Assembly (NCBI RefSeq): GCF_019970065.1
Contig: NZ_JAHXYH010000001.1
Coordinates: 434,001-498,000 of the forward strand
DNA from: Chryseobacterium sp. OSA05B
GTDB lineage: Bacteria > Bacteroidota > Bacteroidia > Flavobacteriales > Weeksellaceae
Direction of reading: 5' to 3'
Length of the DNA stretch: 64,000 bases
Positions 37,721 to 44,835 of the stretch are shown in pieces (position 1 is the stretch's first letter; each line of letters opens with the position of its first letter). Position numbers and translations under genes: made by a program. The notes beneath the pieces were generated by a model that saw only the letters and a program-made list of their open reading frames with translations, was not told the origin of the DNA and made no database searches.

Positions 37721-38191
37721 ATGGCTGATACCGTTATATTATCTGAAGGAGCTGAATTCGATCGCGTTATAGAAGAGGTTTCAAAATACATCCATCTTTA
37801 TGTAATGGCCTTTGAAAGGGAAGAGCGAACCCTTACACGCATAGATAAACGCGAAAAAATGTACGGCGGAAATGGTACGGTCTACATGATCCAGATGTTC
37901 AACCAGAATGAACTTGCGAATAATCGTCTGGCTGCTTATATGGTTTTGTTGAATAAAGGTGACGAATCCGGATTTCACACCCACAATCAAAGAAATGAAC
38001 AGGAACTGTATGTGGTATTACATGGCACCGGCGAATACCGTGAAAGAACCGGAACCCAGGGACCTGAACGCAAAAAAGTACTCCAAAAAGGAGATATTAC
38101 AGCCATCAGTTCCATAGGGTATCATTCTATTGAAAATATAGGGGATGAGCCCTTGATTATGTTTGTGATTACGACTAATAATAAGGTTTAA
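37721..38191 (+). CDS. Cupin-domain protein
   Basis: 156 residues. The C-terminal 95 residues form a single cupin barrel with metal-ligand pattern HTHNQRNEQELYVVLHGTGEYRER (two His and one Glu) and a later His in SSIGYHSIENIG. The N-terminal 60 residues are helical. The ligand is unknown. It follows the DUF1826-like gene by 91 bp on the same strand and is closed by a strong terminator, so the two may be co-transcribed. It is the last chromosomal gene before the first mnmE-end repeat. Confidence 0.86.
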   Translation: MADTVILSEGAEFDRVIEEVSKYIHLYVMAFEREERTLTRIDKREKMYGGNGTVYMIQMFNQNELANNRLAAYMVLLNKGDESGFHTHNQRNEQELYVVLHGTGEYRERTGTQGPERKKVLQKGDITAISSIGYHSIENIGDEPLIMFVITTNNKV

Positions 38192-38204
38192 AACTAATAC
38201 AAAA

Positions 38205-38237
38205 AAGGCGAGATATTAACTCGCCTTAATTTTTATA
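38205..38237 (+). terminator. Terminator after the cupin gene
   Basis: AAGGCGAG (38205-38212) / CTCGCCTT (38220-38227), 7-nt loop, followed by AATTTTTA. It lies 14 nt past the cupin stop codon. Confidence 0.8.
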
Positions 38238-38273
38238 ATATACTTTTATTGGGTTCATTAAATTAAAAAATAT

Positions 38274-38291
38274 TTACTTGCCGATACAGAA
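38274..38291 (-). repeat. Outer mnmE-end direct repeat (att-like copy 1)
   Basis: TTACTTGCCGATACAGAA. Read on the minus strand it encodes Phe-Cys-Ile-Gly-Lys-stop, the conserved C-terminus of MnmE. Upstream codons on that strand give DLFR, also MnmE-like. It is identical to the intact mnmE end at 15 of 18 positions. Confidence 0.85.
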
Positions 38292-38463
38292 TCTAAACAA
38301 GTCTTTATTAATGAGGGTTGACATGGGTCAAGGTGTACAAAAGTAGTACAGTTTTAAAGTGCCGAAACATCTTTTTCAAAAAGATTCAGTCACAATTTTC
38401 GTCTTCGTAAAGCAGCATGAATAAAGAGAAAATTAGGATTATGGAGAATCCCTCAGGGCCCAC

Positions 38464-38493
38464 AAACTCCTCAAGAAATTGAGGAGTTTTTTT
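38464..38493 (+). terminator. Strong hairpin terminator with GAAA tetraloop
   Basis: 11-bp stem AAACTCCTCAA (38464-38474) / TTGAGGAGTTT (38479-38489) closed by GAAA and followed by a T run to 38493. It terminates plus-strand transcription, but no plus-strand gene ends just before it; the cupin already has its own terminator. Confidence 0.75.
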
Positions 38494-38510
38494 GTATCAG
38501 TTTTTATAAA

Positions 38511-39182
38511 TTATTCATCCTTACTTTCTGCTAGTAAACATTCTCCCTCGAATTCTGATGCAATTATTTCATCCTTATTCAACCAGTATTCTGAAGTGAT
38601 CAGGGAAAAATTATTATTTTCCTCTTTATCTAACTTCCACACGATATCTTCAGCTTCTTCAAAACGCAAATCTGTAGACATTTGTTCAGAAAATAGCCTT
38701 TTGATAATATTACTTTCAGAAAGTCCACGGCTGAAAGATTTTAAAATGATTTCCTTCGATAGTTCCTTCGAATTTTGATCTACGGATATTATTGAAAATT
38801 TTACCCGTGTAGCTTTAGCATTTGGGAATGTACCGTTGTAGGCTTTAAATAACAGCTGATTGATATTAAATAAGTCGAAATGCAAATTTATTTCCGGATA
38901 TTCTTCGCAGACCTTATCCAGTAACATATCATTTGAAATCTGATCGATTTGACCTTCATTTAAATTTTCTGATAATTTATAAGTCAATATAACTTTCGCT
39001 GCTTCATTAGGCTCAAAATCGGTGATTGCCATAAAAAGCATTTCCTTTAAATTCTCAGCATTTATAGTATTAGCATCCGGAAAGTCAAATAGTCCTAAAA
39101 GGTTAGTATAATCTTCGTTTTTCCAGTAGTTTTCAATCTCGTCTAGAGTCGAAGCACTGTCAATTTTTACATTAAATTTCAT
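38511..39182 (-). CDS. Hypothetical protein, 223 aa
   Basis: Unrecognised. I start it at MKFNVKIDSASTLDEIENYW (ATG 39182), because the 33 codons upstream are not protein-like. It is acidic, soluble and mainly helical, with no signal or membrane helix. DEIENYWKNEDY and TDFEPNEAAKVILTYKL are its clearest stretches. It lies between att-like copies 1 and 2, so it may belong to an older or partly lost element rather than to the core chromosome. Closely preceding sequence shows no promoter that I trust. Confidence 0.7.
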   Translation of the reverse strand: MKFNVKIDSASTLDEIENYWKNEDYTNLLGLFDFPDANTINAENLKEMLFMAITDFEPNEAAKVILTYKLSENLNEGQIDQISNDMLLDKVCEEYPEINLHFDLFNINQLLFKAYNGTFPNAKATRVKFSIISVDQNSKELSKEIILKSFSRGLSESNIIKRLFSEQMSTDLRFEEAEDIVWKLDKEENNNFSLITSEYWLNKDEIIASEFEGECLLAESKDE

Positions 39183-39440
39183 TGTATTTTTTTTTATAAA
39201 TGTTGGTTTAATCTTTTTCCATATTTTATCAAATGCTTTACCAAATTGCAATATACATACCACGCTTAAATTTTCACTCAAATAATCAGGAATAATTAGA
39301 GATAAAATAGTTTACAAAAGTTTTAAGCAAATAATTAAAATCTAGTTCAATGTGGATTTGTAAATCGTCAGCAAAAGTGTACTCATTTAGGCTCTCACTT
39401 AAGGAGTGTTTCATAAGAGATTAATTTTTAAATTTGATAT

Positions 39441-39720
39441 TATGAACACCAGGAAAAAACCAACTCCTGAAACCTACATTAAAGAGATCAGGAGAAAAAC
39501 CAAAAGAATCTTCACAGCCAAGCAAAAGATCCTCATTGTCATGGACGTCCTTCATGCAGAGACCTCTGTAGCAGAGCTCTACCGTAAGCATTGCATTCAG
39601 TAATCCACATTTTACAAATGGAACAAAGAATTTCTTGAGGCCGGTAAGAAACGCTTTCTGGTAATGTAGTTCGTGAGGCTACTTCTGATGAAGTTAGCCC
39701 CAGCTTCGTGAAGAAAACAA
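39441..39720 (+). pseudogene. Relic of an IS3-type transposase OrfA
   Basis: The frame from 39441 reads MNTRKKPTPETYIKEIRR and VMDVLHAETSVAELYRKH, then meets a stop at 39601. It continues in the same frame as STFYKWNKEFLEAGKKRF, which is the helix-turn-helix end of IS3/IS911-like OrfA proteins. A frameshift follows, and a further piece reads VVREATSDEVS. No OrfB and no terminal inverted repeats are visible. It is a dead fragment between att-like copies 1 and 2. Confidence 0.8.
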
Positions 39721-39746
39721 TACAAAAGAAACGTATATTTGTAAAA

Positions 39747-39774
39747 AAGAAAAAAGCCCTATAAATAAGGCTTT
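39747..39774 (-). terminator. Minus-strand hairpin terminator
   Basis: AAAGCC (39753-39758) / GGCTTT (39769-39774). On the minus strand the stem is followed by a T-rich run. No minus-strand gene ends here now; it is probably left over from lost sequence. Confidence 0.4.
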
Positions 39775-39818
39775 AGAGTATATTAATACAGGTTTTTTGA
39801 TTGTTTATTTTGTAATGG

Positions 39819-39836
39819 TTACTTCCCGATACAAAA
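39819..39836 (-). repeat. Left end of the 16-kb island (mnmE-end repeat, att-like copy 2)
   Basis: TTACTTCCCGATACAAAA. On the minus strand this again encodes FCIGK-stop. It differs from the mnmE end at 56140-56157 in only two of 18 positions. The sequence just beyond it (39837 onward) is much more AT-rich. Confidence 0.88.
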
Positions 39837-39988
39837 ATAATTATAATTAATTATCAATAAGTTACGAAAAATAGCAACAATATAGAATCAAAGAAATTAC
39901 TTTATAGTAAGATAATTTATGCCAATTGGTAAAAATTGATTACCCAAAGGAATTACATATCTTTGTTAGCATATATGTTTCAGTAGAT

Positions 39989-40702
39989 ATGCCACAAACT
40001 CTTTCAGACCATCTATATAAAAGTAAATTTTCTCTAACTTTAGTCCATAAGGCCTCAAAAGCAATTATCAAAAAAGGTGCTATACAATTGGATAAAGATA
40101 GTACAAAGCTAACCGAAAGCGAAAAATTAACTTTAAAATTATTTGAATATTTTACCTCTTTACAGAGGGTTTTGCAAGATATTGAGAATGTATTGGTTTT
40201 CTTAAAAATTGACACTAAAAAAATCAGAAAAGTGCACCCACTCCTTGATACTGACGAGGAATATTACAAATACCATTTCGAAAATTATATTATCAGGGTA
40301 ATCAGCTTACAGGACATTGTTGGAAAACTAGGAAATATTTTATATAAAACAAATATTGATGATGAAAAATGCAATGGATATAATTTCAAGGAAGAACTTA
40401 AAAAAAATGGTAATCCAAAACATTCTTACATTTCTGCAATTCTTGAGCAATCTATTGATGTTAAAAAAGTTAGACATAAGAAATTACATAGAGGGATAGC
40501 AGAAATAAATAATCTTAGAGGAGTAGTTTTTTGGGATGATTTAGAAAAGGCTACGAGTAAAAAATTTGACAAAATACTTCATGAAATGTCTGCTGGAGAT
40601 TTATCCATTCAAATTAATGAAATAGAAAAAGAAACTGTCAAGATAATCGATCTAATTATTGAATTTTTTGATAACTCATTGGATGAGTTAAACAATATAT
40701 AA
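39989..40702 (+). CDS. HEPN-like protein (possible Cthe_2314 type)
   Basis: 237 residues from ATG 39989 (an upstream TTG is less likely). All-helical and soluble. The segment DVKKVRHKKLHRGIAEI contains Arg162 followed after four residues by His167, matching the Rx4-6H motif of HEPN ribonucleases. The surrounding EYYKYHFENYIIRVISLQDIVGKLGNILY recalls Cthe_2314-like HEPN proteins. HEPN domains are common RNases of toxin and abortive-infection systems. No nucleotidyltransferase partner is adjacent, so it may act alone. It is the first gene inside the island from its left end. Family assignment is tentative. Confidence 0.6.
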   Translation: MPQTLSDHLYKSKFSLTLVHKASKAIIKKGAIQLDKDSTKLTESEKLTLKLFEYFTSLQRVLQDIENVLVFLKIDTKKIRKVHPLLDTDEEYYKYHFENYIIRVISLQDIVGKLGNILYKTNIDDEKCNGYNFKEELKKNGNPKHSYISAILEQSIDVKKVRHKKLHRGIAEINNLRGVVFWDDLEKATSKKFDKILHEMSAGDLSIQINEIEKETVKIIDLIIEFFDNSLDELNNI

Positions 40703-40932
40703 TATGTTGAACTGATTATACAGATAGTAACACAACATTATGACTGCTTATATCAACAAAAAAATGTACCATTTTAGATATATAAATAATAAAGAGAACC
40801 CAACTACCACAATACTATAAATAGTTACTTTTTACCTACTTCTGGTTTATCGATATTGATAATTTTATTTTCTTTAAGTGGTCTACCCTCATTTCTTTTC
40901 ACACAAAACTAAAACTCCAAAAAAAATATTTT

Positions 40933-40940
40933 TATATTTG
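40933..40940 (+). promoter_or_regulatory. -7 box of the small gene + Shedu pair
   Basis: TATATTTG matches TAnnTTTG exactly. ATG 40959 follows with a leader of roughly a dozen nucleotides. No clear -33 element. Confidence 0.5.
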
Positions 40941-40958
40941 GGACTTATACATTACTTT

Positions 40959-41246
40959 ATGCCTATTTTAAAACCACAAGAAATACAATCTAATATTCGA
41001 GATTTAGAAGCATCTCGTAATAATCAATATAATAGATATTTATTAAATAAGATTTCCGTCATTATTGAAGGACTTGTTAAATCTAAAGATAAAAATCATG
41101 GAGAACGCTATAAAGAAATACAGTTGATTTTAGCAGCCTTGCGTGAACCACATGATATTAGTACAGGAAACCTAGTTAATGCTGAGGCAAAAGCTATTAT
41201 ACTTGATCTTTATGATGAGTTAATTGAAATTTTAAAATCTTATTAG
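40959..41246 (+). CDS. Small hypothetical protein preceding the Shedu-like gene
   Basis: 95 residues from ATG 40959; residues upstream of it are not protein-like and the -7 box at 40933 supports the start. The protein is helical (ILKPQEIQSNIRDLEASRNNQYNRYL, then ERYKEIQLILAALREPHDIS) and has no membrane segment. I do not recognise the family. Its stop is six bases from the TTG start of the Shedu-like gene, so the two are expressed together. It could be an immunity, sensor or assembly partner of that nuclease; this is positional inference only. Confidence 0.72.
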   Translation: MPILKPQEIQSNIRDLEASRNNQYNRYLLNKISVIIEGLVKSKDKNHGERYKEIQLILAALREPHDISTGNLVNAEAKAIILDLYDELIEILKSY

Positions 41247-41252
41247 TAAACT

Positions 41253-42005
41253 TTGGAAAACATTAATCATTCAGAATGGTATGGAAGAGAGTTTAAATCC
41301 CAAAAAATACAAGAGTGGGAAAATCTCCTCTCTAAAAATTTGTTAGAAAATAATTATCAAACGTATTTGACTGAAAATGCAGGGATTTTTTTAAGCGATG
41401 ATGATTGCCATTTAGTTATTTCTAAACTAAAACTTGGCAGTGAGCTGGAAACTGATTTTATAACTTTATCAGATGGCTTTAGTAATGGAAACATTTTTGA
41501 ATTTATTGAAATCAAACAACCGTCAGCCAAATTATTTACGGATAAGGGATTAATGACTGCGGAGTTTAATAGAGCTACACAACAAATAAGAGATTGGAAA
41601 AGATGGTTAATGGATAATCGCAATTGGATGGGGAAATATTTGCCCACTGTCAATACAAGAATATCAAACCCAACACATTTTAAATTCAAGATAATAATAG
41701 GTAGAAGATTATCAAACCATTATGAAGTCGAAAAAAGAAATCAAATAGCCGAGGAAATTGGAGCTGAAATTAGATCCTTCGACTATTTGACAGATAAAAT
41801 TAAAAGGCGAGAATTTTATCCTATTGCTTGGCTACGGGATGGAACACCTGGACATTATGAAAAGGAACTTGCAAATCCATTTTACAAAGCTTTTACAGAT
41901 TCTGAATGGAAAAAATTTTGCAATAGTCAAAAGGTTGCATCATCCCATTTTTATAGTGATCATTTTGAAGAAGTCTTAAAAATGAGGGAATACAGTTCTT
42001 ATTAA
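41253..42005 (+). CDS. sduA: Shedu-like defence nuclease (DUF4263)
   Basis: 250 residues from a TTG start at 41253. This start is forced: an in-frame stop TAA lies at 41247-41249 and no ATG follows before conserved sequence. The catalytic region is a PD-(D/E)xK fold: TDFITL with Asp68, then FEFIEIKQPSAKLF with Glu86-x-Lys88, followed by EFNRATQQIRDWKRWL, a pattern typical of DUF4263/SduA. Shedu proteins are single-gene antiphage nucleases with a variable N-terminal region; here the extra N-terminal domain is short. The preceding 95-residue gene is probably co-translated. It converges with the serine recombinase gene with only 1 bp between. Confidence 0.83.
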   Translation: MENINHSEWYGREFKSQKIQEWENLLSKNLLENNYQTYLTENAGIFLSDDDCHLVISKLKLGSELETDFITLSDGFSNGNIFEFIEIKQPSAKLFTDKGLMTAEFNRATQQIRDWKRWLMDNRNWMGKYLPTVNTRISNPTHFKFKIIIGRRLSNHYEVEKRNQIAEEIGAEIRSFDYLTDKIKRREFYPIAWLRDGTPGHYEKELANPFYKAFTDSEWKKFCNSQKVASSHFYSDHFEEVLKMREYSSY

Positions 42006-42006
42006 T

Positions 42007-42597
42007 CTATTTAATATTATTTTTGACTTTCTGTACTGTTCCTATACTTACATTACAGATTTTCGCTGTATCTCTTATAGAATTTCCTTTCTTTAAATTC
42101 TTAATAACTTCTTTATACTTGAAAAGGAAGTCTTCTATGCTCTCCGTAGAACCTTTCTCACGTCCTTTGTAAGTTCCACGAGCCTTTGCAAGTGCAATTC
42201 CCTCACGTTGACGCTCTAAAATGGTTTTTCGCTCCATTTCGGCAATGTTAGCCATAACAGAAATAATCAATTTGAAAGCCTGATTCTCTTTCCCTTTGAT
42301 TAGGCTTTCTATTCCCAGATTATCTACTTTGAGAATAATACCCTTTTCTTTGAAAAATTCCAGAGTTGTTAATATGTCATAGAGATTACGTCCTAACCTA
42401 TCAATAGAACTCACAGAAACATAATTAATTCCGCCGTCCTCAATAGCTTTTATAAGTTCCTTTCCTTGTTCTCTATTCTGAAAGGGAGTAGAACCGCTGA
42501 CAATATCAATAAAAACCTTTTCGTCTTTTGTCTGTCGTTCCTCCTGTCTTGCTGTGTTCTGCGCTCCCGTCGAAACTCTTATATATCGTGCTTTCAT
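42007..42597 (-). CDS. Serine recombinase (resolvase/invertase family)
   Basis: 196 residues. Catalytic domain 1-140 with nucleophile Ser9 in YIRVSTGAQN, and SSIDRLGRNLYDI plus the E-helix EMERKTILERQREGIALAKARG. A C-terminal helix-turn-helix of Hin type (KKGNSIRDTAKICNVSIGTVQKVKN) binds DNA. The length equals that of small resolvases. In the island it may resolve dimers or invert a segment, but no paired inverted sites are obvious. Its 3' end is 1 bp from that of the Shedu-like gene. Confidence 0.93.
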   Translation of the reverse strand: MKARYIRVSTGAQNTARQEERQTKDEKVFIDIVSGSTPFQNREQGKELIKAIEDGGINYVSVSSIDRLGRNLYDILTTLEFFKEKGIILKVDNLGIESLIKGKENQAFKLIISVMANIAEMERKTILERQREGIALAKARGTYKGREKGSTESIEDFLFKYKEVIKNLKKGNSIRDTAKICNVSIGTVQKVKNNIK

Positions 42598-42657
42598 AAT
42601 TGTAAAATGTTATAAAGCACCCTGCGTTTAAGTAAGGTGCAAAGATTGTTATTGTTT

Positions 42658-43200
42658 TTAGTTTCGGAAGTAATACCCTTTAGAACTCATATAATCATAC
42701 ATTAAATGTCTGGCGGTTGCTTCCCAATCAATATAAATGTAAGATGGCAGGTTTTCAGGAATTGAACCGTCCTGTTCTAAAGTAGTCTGCGCAAAATCTT
42801 CATCCGAACTATACTCGCCATAATAAGAATCTGAAAGGCTATCTAATAGGTCGCTTATGTCCTCATGATAATAACTCACGCACTCTGCATAGGCTTCTAT
42901 AACCTCAAAATCATAATCTGAATTATTAATCTCTTCAGCTATCTCATAAATGTTTACTGAAAGATGACATTCGCTGATTAGCTTTTGTTTGATAAAGAAC
43001 TCCGAACATTCATAATCCTGAAACATGATCTCTGGTTCGTCTTCGTCTTGGTGAAGATCCTGCATAGCCTGTAAAAGCTCGTCATAATTTGAATAATCCG
43101 AAAGGTTTAACCATTCACCATAGATTGACCCTTCATTGTACTTTTTGTACGTTCCAACATAGATACTGAAAGTATCAAGACAATTTGTTAACTTTGCCAT
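42658..43200 (-). CDS. ardA: ArdA antirestriction protein
   Basis: 180 residues, strongly acidic (many Asp and Glu), as expected of a DNA mimic. The opening SIYVGTYKKYNEGSIYGEWLNL and the DEPEIMFQDYE segment are diagnostic of ArdA; the remainder (NIYEIAEEINN, CVSYYHEDISDLL) fits too. ArdA dimers imitate bent B-DNA and inhibit type I restriction enzymes and their methyltransferases, protecting an incoming element. The gene stands 60 bp upstream of the serine recombinase on the same strand, typical of a mobile-element early region. Confidence 0.94.
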   Translation of the reverse strand: MAKLTNCLDTFSIYVGTYKKYNEGSIYGEWLNLSDYSNYDELLQAMQDLHQDEDEPEIMFQDYECSEFFIKQKLISECHLSVNIYEIAEEINNSDYDFEVIEAYAECVSYYHEDISDLLDSLSDSYYGEYSSDEDFAQTTLEQDGSIPENLPSYIYIDWEATARHLMYDYMSSKGYYFRN

Positions 43201-43240
43201 TGTAGATAAGTTTTAATTAGCGTTAGAATTTTTTACACCT

Positions 43241-43276
43241 CCCCGTTCAATATTCCTAGTATTGACGGGGCTTTTT
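43241..43276 (+). terminator. Plus-strand terminator-like hairpin
   Basis: CCCCGTTCAATA (43241-43252) pairs with TATTGACGGGG (43260-43270) with one bulge. It is followed by CTTTTT. No plus-strand gene ends before it, so it may act on an antisense or leader RNA. Confidence 0.6.
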
Positions 43277-43359
43277 GTTGGTTTTTATCACTCGAAAACT
43301 ATGCCAAATGTGTGAATTTTAGGGTGCTTTTGAATGAAACAGAAGAAGTATTATAAACC

Positions 43360-43460
43360 TGTACGAAATTCTCTCAAACCTGTTCTAACTTTGGGTTACA
43401 GTCTAAAAATGTTCAAAAAAATGTTAAGGTTTTTAGGCTGTCCGAAAACTTTTGTCCGAG
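43360..43460 (+). repeat. Five short direct repeats, iteron-like (TGTNCNAR)
   Basis: TGTACGAA (43360), TGTTCTAA (43381), TGTTCAAA (43410), TGTCCGAA (43439) and TGTCCGAG (43453), all on the plus strand. The first two are embedded in a longer shared AAACCTGT. Spacings are 21, 29, 29 and 14 bp. Confidence 0.5.
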
Positions 43461-43546
43461 TTTGAACAAGTGGGGGTACTACCAGAAACTTGCCCTATGG
43501 TGGGGTGCTTTTGCTTAGATACCTTCTTTATTTTCACATTTAAATG

Positions 43547-43554
43547 TATATTTG
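43547..43554 (+). promoter_or_regulatory. -7 box of the two-gene nuclease module
   Basis: TATATTTG matches TAnnTTTG. The leader before ATG 43582 would be about 20 nt. No convincing -33 element. Confidence 0.5.
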
Positions 43555-43581
43555 AAAAAACAACCATAAGAACTTAATTAA

Positions 43582-44832
43582 ATGAACAAGAAAACTAAAG
43601 GAGCTTGGTTAATTAACCATACAAAAAAACTAATTGATATTAGTGGATCTTTTGATTTTGAAGATGTAGAATTGGCAGGAAAAAGTGGTTTATTCCTTTC
43701 AAATTTGTCTGCATCTGATGCACAAAGTGATATTGACCTTGAAAAAGTAAATGCAATTGCGAAAGTGTCAAATATCAAGAAAACTGAAATCGAAACCTTT
43801 ACCAGAGTTCTAAAAGAAGGGAACTATATTGATGTTGCAAAAGATGGAAGTATTTCAGTTTTAGGTGTTACAACAGCATCTGTACTTTCTCATACATCTG
43901 ATATATTTGATAACACATCCCCTAATAATTTTCAAAGAGCACTTATTGATTTATCTGAAAACGTATCTGAACAACCACAAAGTGATAGGGTTCTAAAAGA
44001 ATATATTTCAGATACTTATAGCTTATCTTCAACTGACACTACAAATCTTTTTAATCAAGTTGATGAGATTGGGTTTGTTGATCATGAAGATCTACAAGAA
44101 GAGAAACTTTATTTTAATGGGAATTTATTTAAAAGAGATCATATACAGAAGACACAAAATGTTTTGAACAGTCTTAAACCTGAAGATATAAACAATATAG
44201 CAGAAGTTGATGAATTACTATCAACTACAGGCTGTTTGTCTTACCCAAAAGTTGAAAATATATTAGGAGAAAATTTAATGTCTAAATTGCAGTCAATTGG
44301 TTTTTATGATTTAAACGATGTTAGTAATGCTGATGAAACATTAACTTTTGTAACAAAGCCTTCTGCATTTTCTAAATTTGGCAATCCCTTCGAAGAAGAT
44401 GCACTAGATCTTGCTAAAGCATTTGTCTCTTCTCTTTATTATGGAATGAATTACAGTACCCAAGGAAGAGGGAAAATAACAATGTTGAAAGCGCTAATAC
44501 AAAAACTTGTAAGAGGATATGAAGTTGGACCTGCAACCGCAATTGGGGAAGATTATAAAATTTTAGAATTAAAAAGGGTTATAGAGTTAAGAAGAAAACC
44601 CTCTACCAATATGTACTATATGACATTATTAAAAAAAGATATTGGCGAGCTAGCATTACAAGTATTAGAATTCGGAGATGCTTCGGAAGATACGTTGTTG
44701 AAAACGGAGATGTATTCAGGTAACGTAACAAATTATGTAGGTCCCGAAACAAAAAGAACCTTTCATAGAAAAAAACAGACAGAAATAGAGAAAAGAAATG
44801 TCGCAGATATTTTAAGAACTTTTAGAAAATAA
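43582..44832 (+). CDS. Unrecognised protein, probable multi-winged-helix partner of nuclease
   Basis: 416 residues, not recognised. There is no signal or membrane helix. Three segments have the helix-helix-beta-hairpin rhythm of winged-helix domains: about 50-95 (NAIAKVSNIKKTEIETF...GNYIDVAKDGSISV), about 110-185 (ending EEKLYFNGNLF) and about 210-260 (SYPKVENILGENLMSKL). A C-terminal helical part is basic (REV-like KRTFHRKKQTEIEKRN). This suggests a nucleic-acid sensor or regulator. It is separated by only 3 bp from a PD-(D/E)xK nuclease gene and lies among defence genes, so the pair is probably a two-component defence module. The winged-helix reading is from pattern only. Confidence 0.7.
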   Translation: MNKKTKGAWLINHTKKLIDISGSFDFEDVELAGKSGLFLSNLSASDAQSDIDLEKVNAIAKVSNIKKTEIETFTRVLKEGNYIDVAKDGSISVLGVTTASVLSHTSDIFDNTSPNNFQRALIDLSENVSEQPQSDRVLKEYISDTYSLSSTDTTNLFNQVDEIGFVDHEDLQEEKLYFNGNLFKRDHIQKTQNVLNSLKPEDINNIAEVDELLSTTGCLSYPKVENILGENLMSKLQSIGFYDLNDVSNADETLTFVTKPSAFSKFGNPFEEDALDLAKAFVSSLYYGMNYSTQGRGKITMLKALIQKLVRGYEVGPATAIGEDYKILELKRVIELRRKPSTNMYYMTLLKKDIGELALQVLEFGDASEDTLLKTEMYSGNVTNYVGPETKRTFHRKKQTEIEKRNVADILRTFRK

Positions 44833-44835
44833 AAT

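Larger units (their letters stand above)
38192..38510. other. Left junction region of the island
   Basis: Contains the cupin terminator, att-like copy 1 and a second strong hairpin at 38464-38493. No protein gene is credible. Confidence 0.6.
39183..39988. other. Gene-poor stretch with transposase relic and att-like copy 2
   Basis: Holds the transposase relic (39441-39720), a minus-strand hairpin (39747-39774) and the second mnmE-end repeat (39819-39836). Nothing else is credible. Confidence 0.6.
43201..43581. other. Control region between ardA and the two-gene nuclease module
   Basis: No gene. It holds a plus-strand terminator-like hairpin (43241-43276), five short direct repeats (43360-43460), and a -7 box (43547-43554). 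It is a candidate for an origin of transfer or a replication-control region of the element. Confidence 0.5.

Noticed and set aside
38440..38466. tRNA- or tmRNA-like 3' end (GGATT-loop-AATCC followed by CCCAC)
   Set aside because: The loop is 6 nt, lacks TTCRA, and no matching acceptor 5' strand or anticodon arm is present.
39441..39720. Active insertion sequence
   Set aside because: Stop and frameshift, no second orf, no inverted ends.
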